Of a stretch of 64,000 nt of DNA, positions 62,290 to 64,000 are shown piece after piece. Location: assembly GCA_944349335.1 (NCBI GenBank), contig CALVMW010000001.1, positions 330,309 through 394,308 of the forward strand. Direction: 5' to 3'. A program made the translations under genes and the position numbers. Numbering within the stretch: position 1 is the first letter of the stretch; every line of letters begins with the position of its first letter. The notes beneath the pieces are model-generated. The model saw only the letters and a list, made by a program, of their open reading frames with translations. It did no database searches and was not told the origin of the DNA. The DNA comes from an uncultured Bacilli bacterium. Its GTDB lineage: Bacteria > Bacillota_I > Bacilli_A > RFN20 > CAG-288.

Positions 62290-64000
62290 TTACTTATTGC
62301 CGAATTTCTTCTCGTATTCTTTTTCTCCATAATAAACTCTTAAGTAGAGGTCTTTCATCTCGGAGATTAAAGGATAACGAGGGTTAGCACCTGTGCATTG
62401 ATCGTTAAACGCAGCTTCAGCCATCTCATCTAAGGATTCCAAGAACTTGGTTTCATCAACGCCAGCATCCTTAATTGTTAAAGGAAGTTCAATCTCAGCT
62501 TGGAGAGATTTGATCTTCTCTAGAAGCTTCTTGAGCTTCTCTTCATCGCTCTTACCAGTGATACCTAACATCTCAGCGATTTCAGCATATCTTCTTAAAG
62601 TATGTGGATATTTATACTGAGGGAAAGTACCCATTCTGGTAGGAACTTCACCAGAGTTAAACTTCATAACTTCTCTAAGCATTAAAGAGACGCAGACACC
62701 GTGAGGTAAGTGATGATAAGCACCTAACTTATGACCTAAAGAGTGATCAATACCTAAGAAGCAGTTAGCAAAAGCGATACCAGCGATAGTAGCAGCATGA
62801 GCCATATGCTCTCTAGCTTCAGGATCATTACCTAAATTCTTGTAGCAGCGAGGGAGATATTTGAAGATTTCAGAAATACCCTCTTTTGCCATAGCATCAG
62901 TGAAGGGAGTAGCATACATAGAAGCATAAGCCTCCATGCAGTGAGTTAAAGCATCGATACCAGAAGCTCTTGTTAAACCCTTAGGGATATTGAGCATAAG
63001 GTCGGAATCGATGATAGCCATAGAAGGTAAGAGTGAGTAATCAGTGATAGGATATTTTGTTCCATCTCTTTGATCAGTGATAATAGCAAAAGGAGTGACC
63101 TCAGAACCTGTACCAGCAGTAGTAGGAACGCAGACGAGCATAGCTTTTTCACCTAACTGCGGGAAGTCGACAACTCTCTTTCTAATATCGACAAAGTCCA
63201 TAGCCATATCAGAGAAGTCAGCTTCAGGATGTTCATATAAGACCCACATGATCTTAGCAGCATCCATAGGAGAACCACCGCCTAAAGCGATCAAGCAGTC
63301 AGGCTGGAAGGAACGGCAAAGCTTAGCGCCTTCTTCAGCACAAGCGAGTGTCGGATCGGGTGCAACATCAGAGAAGACTTCAGTCTCAATACCATAACGA
63401 TCTAAGATATCTGTAAGCTTCTTACTGAAACCAGACTGATGGAGGAACTTATCAGTGATGACAAGTACTCTCTTTCTCTTATAAACAGAACTAAGTTCTT
63501 CCAAAGCCTTAGATAAGCAACCAGGCTTAAAGAAGATCTTGCTGGGTGTTCTAAACCAAAGCATATTTTCTCTCCTTTTCGCTACTGTTTTGATGTTGAG
63601 TAGATGTTTAACTCCGACGTTTTCTGAGACAGAGTTACCACCCCAAGAACCGCAACCTAAAGTAAGAGACGGAGTTAACATAAAGTTATAAAGATCACCA
63701 ATACCACCTAAAGCGGAAGGAGTATTGATAAGAATACGGCAAGCTTTCATTCTCTGAGAGAATTCAGCGATATGATCTTTACCTAAAATTTCATCAGCAT
63801 AAAGATCAGCGGTATGACCATAGCCACCATCAGCAACAAGCTGTTCAGCCTTCTTTAAAGCATCTTCAAAGTCTTCAGCTTTGTATAAAGCGATGACGGG
63901 TGAAAGCTTTTCATGAGCAAATTCTTCACTCTTGTCAGTCTTTTCAACTTCACCAACTAAAACTTTAGAAGTCTCAGGGATAGTGACGCCAGCCATCTTA
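62290..64000 (-). CDS. adhE: Bifunctional acetaldehyde-CoA/alcohol dehydrogenase, C-terminal part
   Basis: AdhE reduces acetyl-CoA to acetaldehyde and then to ethanol, regenerating NAD in fermentation. The frame is open to the window edge (codon AAG precedes the internal ATG at 63996), so the start and the aldehyde-dehydrogenase Cys are outside. The visible part holds the end of the aldehyde domain (LGCGSWGGNSVSENVGVKHL) and the whole iron alcohol dehydrogenase domain: GGGSPMDAAKIMWVLYEHP for NAD, and the iron ligands in GIDALTHCMEAY and GIDHSLGHKLGAYHHLPHG. It suggests ethanol fermentation. Confidence 0.96.
   Translation of the reverse strand, partial: KMAGVTIPETSKVLVGEVEKTDKSEEFAHEKLSPVIALYKAEDFEDALKKAEQLVADGGYGHTADLYADEILGKDHIAEFSQRMKACRILINTPSALGGIGDLYNFMLTPSLTLGCGSWGGNSVSENVGVKHLLNIKTVAKRRENMLWFRTPSKIFFKPGCLSKALEELSSVYKRKRVLVITDKFLHQSGFSKKLTDILDRYGIETEVFSDVAPDPTLACAEEGAKLCRSFQPDCLIALGGGSPMDAAKIMWVLYEHPEADFSDMAMDFVDIRKRVVDFPQLGEKAMLVCVPTTAGTGSEVTPFAIITDQRDGTKYPITDYSLLPSMAIIDSDLMLNIPKGLTRASGIDALTHCMEAYASMYATPFTDAMAKEGISEIFKYLPRCYKNLGNDPEAREHMAHAATIAGIAFANCFLGIDHSLGHKLGAYHHLPHGVCVSLMLREVMKFNSGEVPTRMGTFPQYKYPHTLRRYAEIAEMLGITGKSDEEKLKKLLEKIKSLQAEIELPLTIKDAGVDETKFLESLDEMAEAAFNDQCTGANPRYPLISEMKDLYLRVYYGEKEYEKKFGNK

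Noticed and set aside
1..64000. Mycoplasma-type code (TGA as Trp)
   Set aside because: TGA ends several well-defined genes (for example at 12616 and 40575) and Trp positions in conserved proteins use TGG.

Overview
The window is AT-rich, densely packed bacterial DNA using the standard code (TGA is a real stop, for example for the gene ending at 12616). Gram-positive-type PolC, an HrcA/CIRCE-controlled heat-shock gene, CsbB/YfhO glycosylation proteins, many lipoproteins and a dxr-rseP-(proS missing)-polC order point to a low-GC Bacillota, probably an uncultured gut Bacilli/Erysipelotrichia-like lineage. That placement is inference; no rRNA is present.

Layout. 1-6.6 kb: end of dxr, rseP, an hsp20 gene with two CIRCE operators, and polC. 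6.6-14 kb: one long minus-strand operon: a membrane protein of unknown function, tsaE, tsaB, rimI, tsaD (the tRNA t6A set), asnS, an anchored extracytoplasmic protein, galE. 14.1-17.2 kb: tRNA-Val and a 962-residue lipoprotein with bacterial Ig-like (BIG2) repeats. 17.6-26.5 kb: a flavin-reductase-like protein with a PCP_red-like tail, a GT8 glycosyltransferase, the operon rdgB-pth-mfd-rqcP-tilS, a Nudix hydrolase and a small lipoprotein. 26.5-27.4 kb: a DUF362 gene broken by three in-frame nonsense codons.

27.4-43.9 kb is an accessory island ending beside tRNA-Arg. It holds three AAA/DUF4143 ATPases (one truncated), an HNH endonuclease, a decayed serine recombinase, a TetR/membrane-protein pair, a non-canonical Fic protein, copies of a GGGTGTGCA-ended repeat, and a compact defence operon: XRE regulator, HaeIII-like m5C methyltransferase, HaeIII-like restriction enzyme and a GmrSD-like (DUF262/DUF1524) protein. 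Next to it lie a nested scar of IS30-like, IS21-like and BspA-like fragments and the remains of a second XRE plus methyltransferase unit.

44-64 kb returns to chromosomal genes: a choloylglycine-hydrolase-like enzyme, three related collagen-like lipoproteins (two adjacent with near-identical 5' halves and CcpA-type sites over their promoters), cca, a TVP38-like membrane protein, a CMD-cupin fusion under a palindromic operator, YfhO with a CsbB-like GT2 and a GT-C-like membrane protein, a truncated ABC ATPase, a ZIP transporter, an APH-like kinase and the C-terminal part of adhE.

Two genome-style traits recur: several genes have a -10 box 6-11 nt before the start codon and no Shine-Dalgarno site (predicted leaderless mRNAs), and convergent genes often overlap at their 3' ends. 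I found no single system that is clearly new. The best candidates for novelty are the composite HaeIII/GmrSD operon, the collagen-like lipoprotein family with its recurring W-G-GDLYL module, and the repeat family inside the island.
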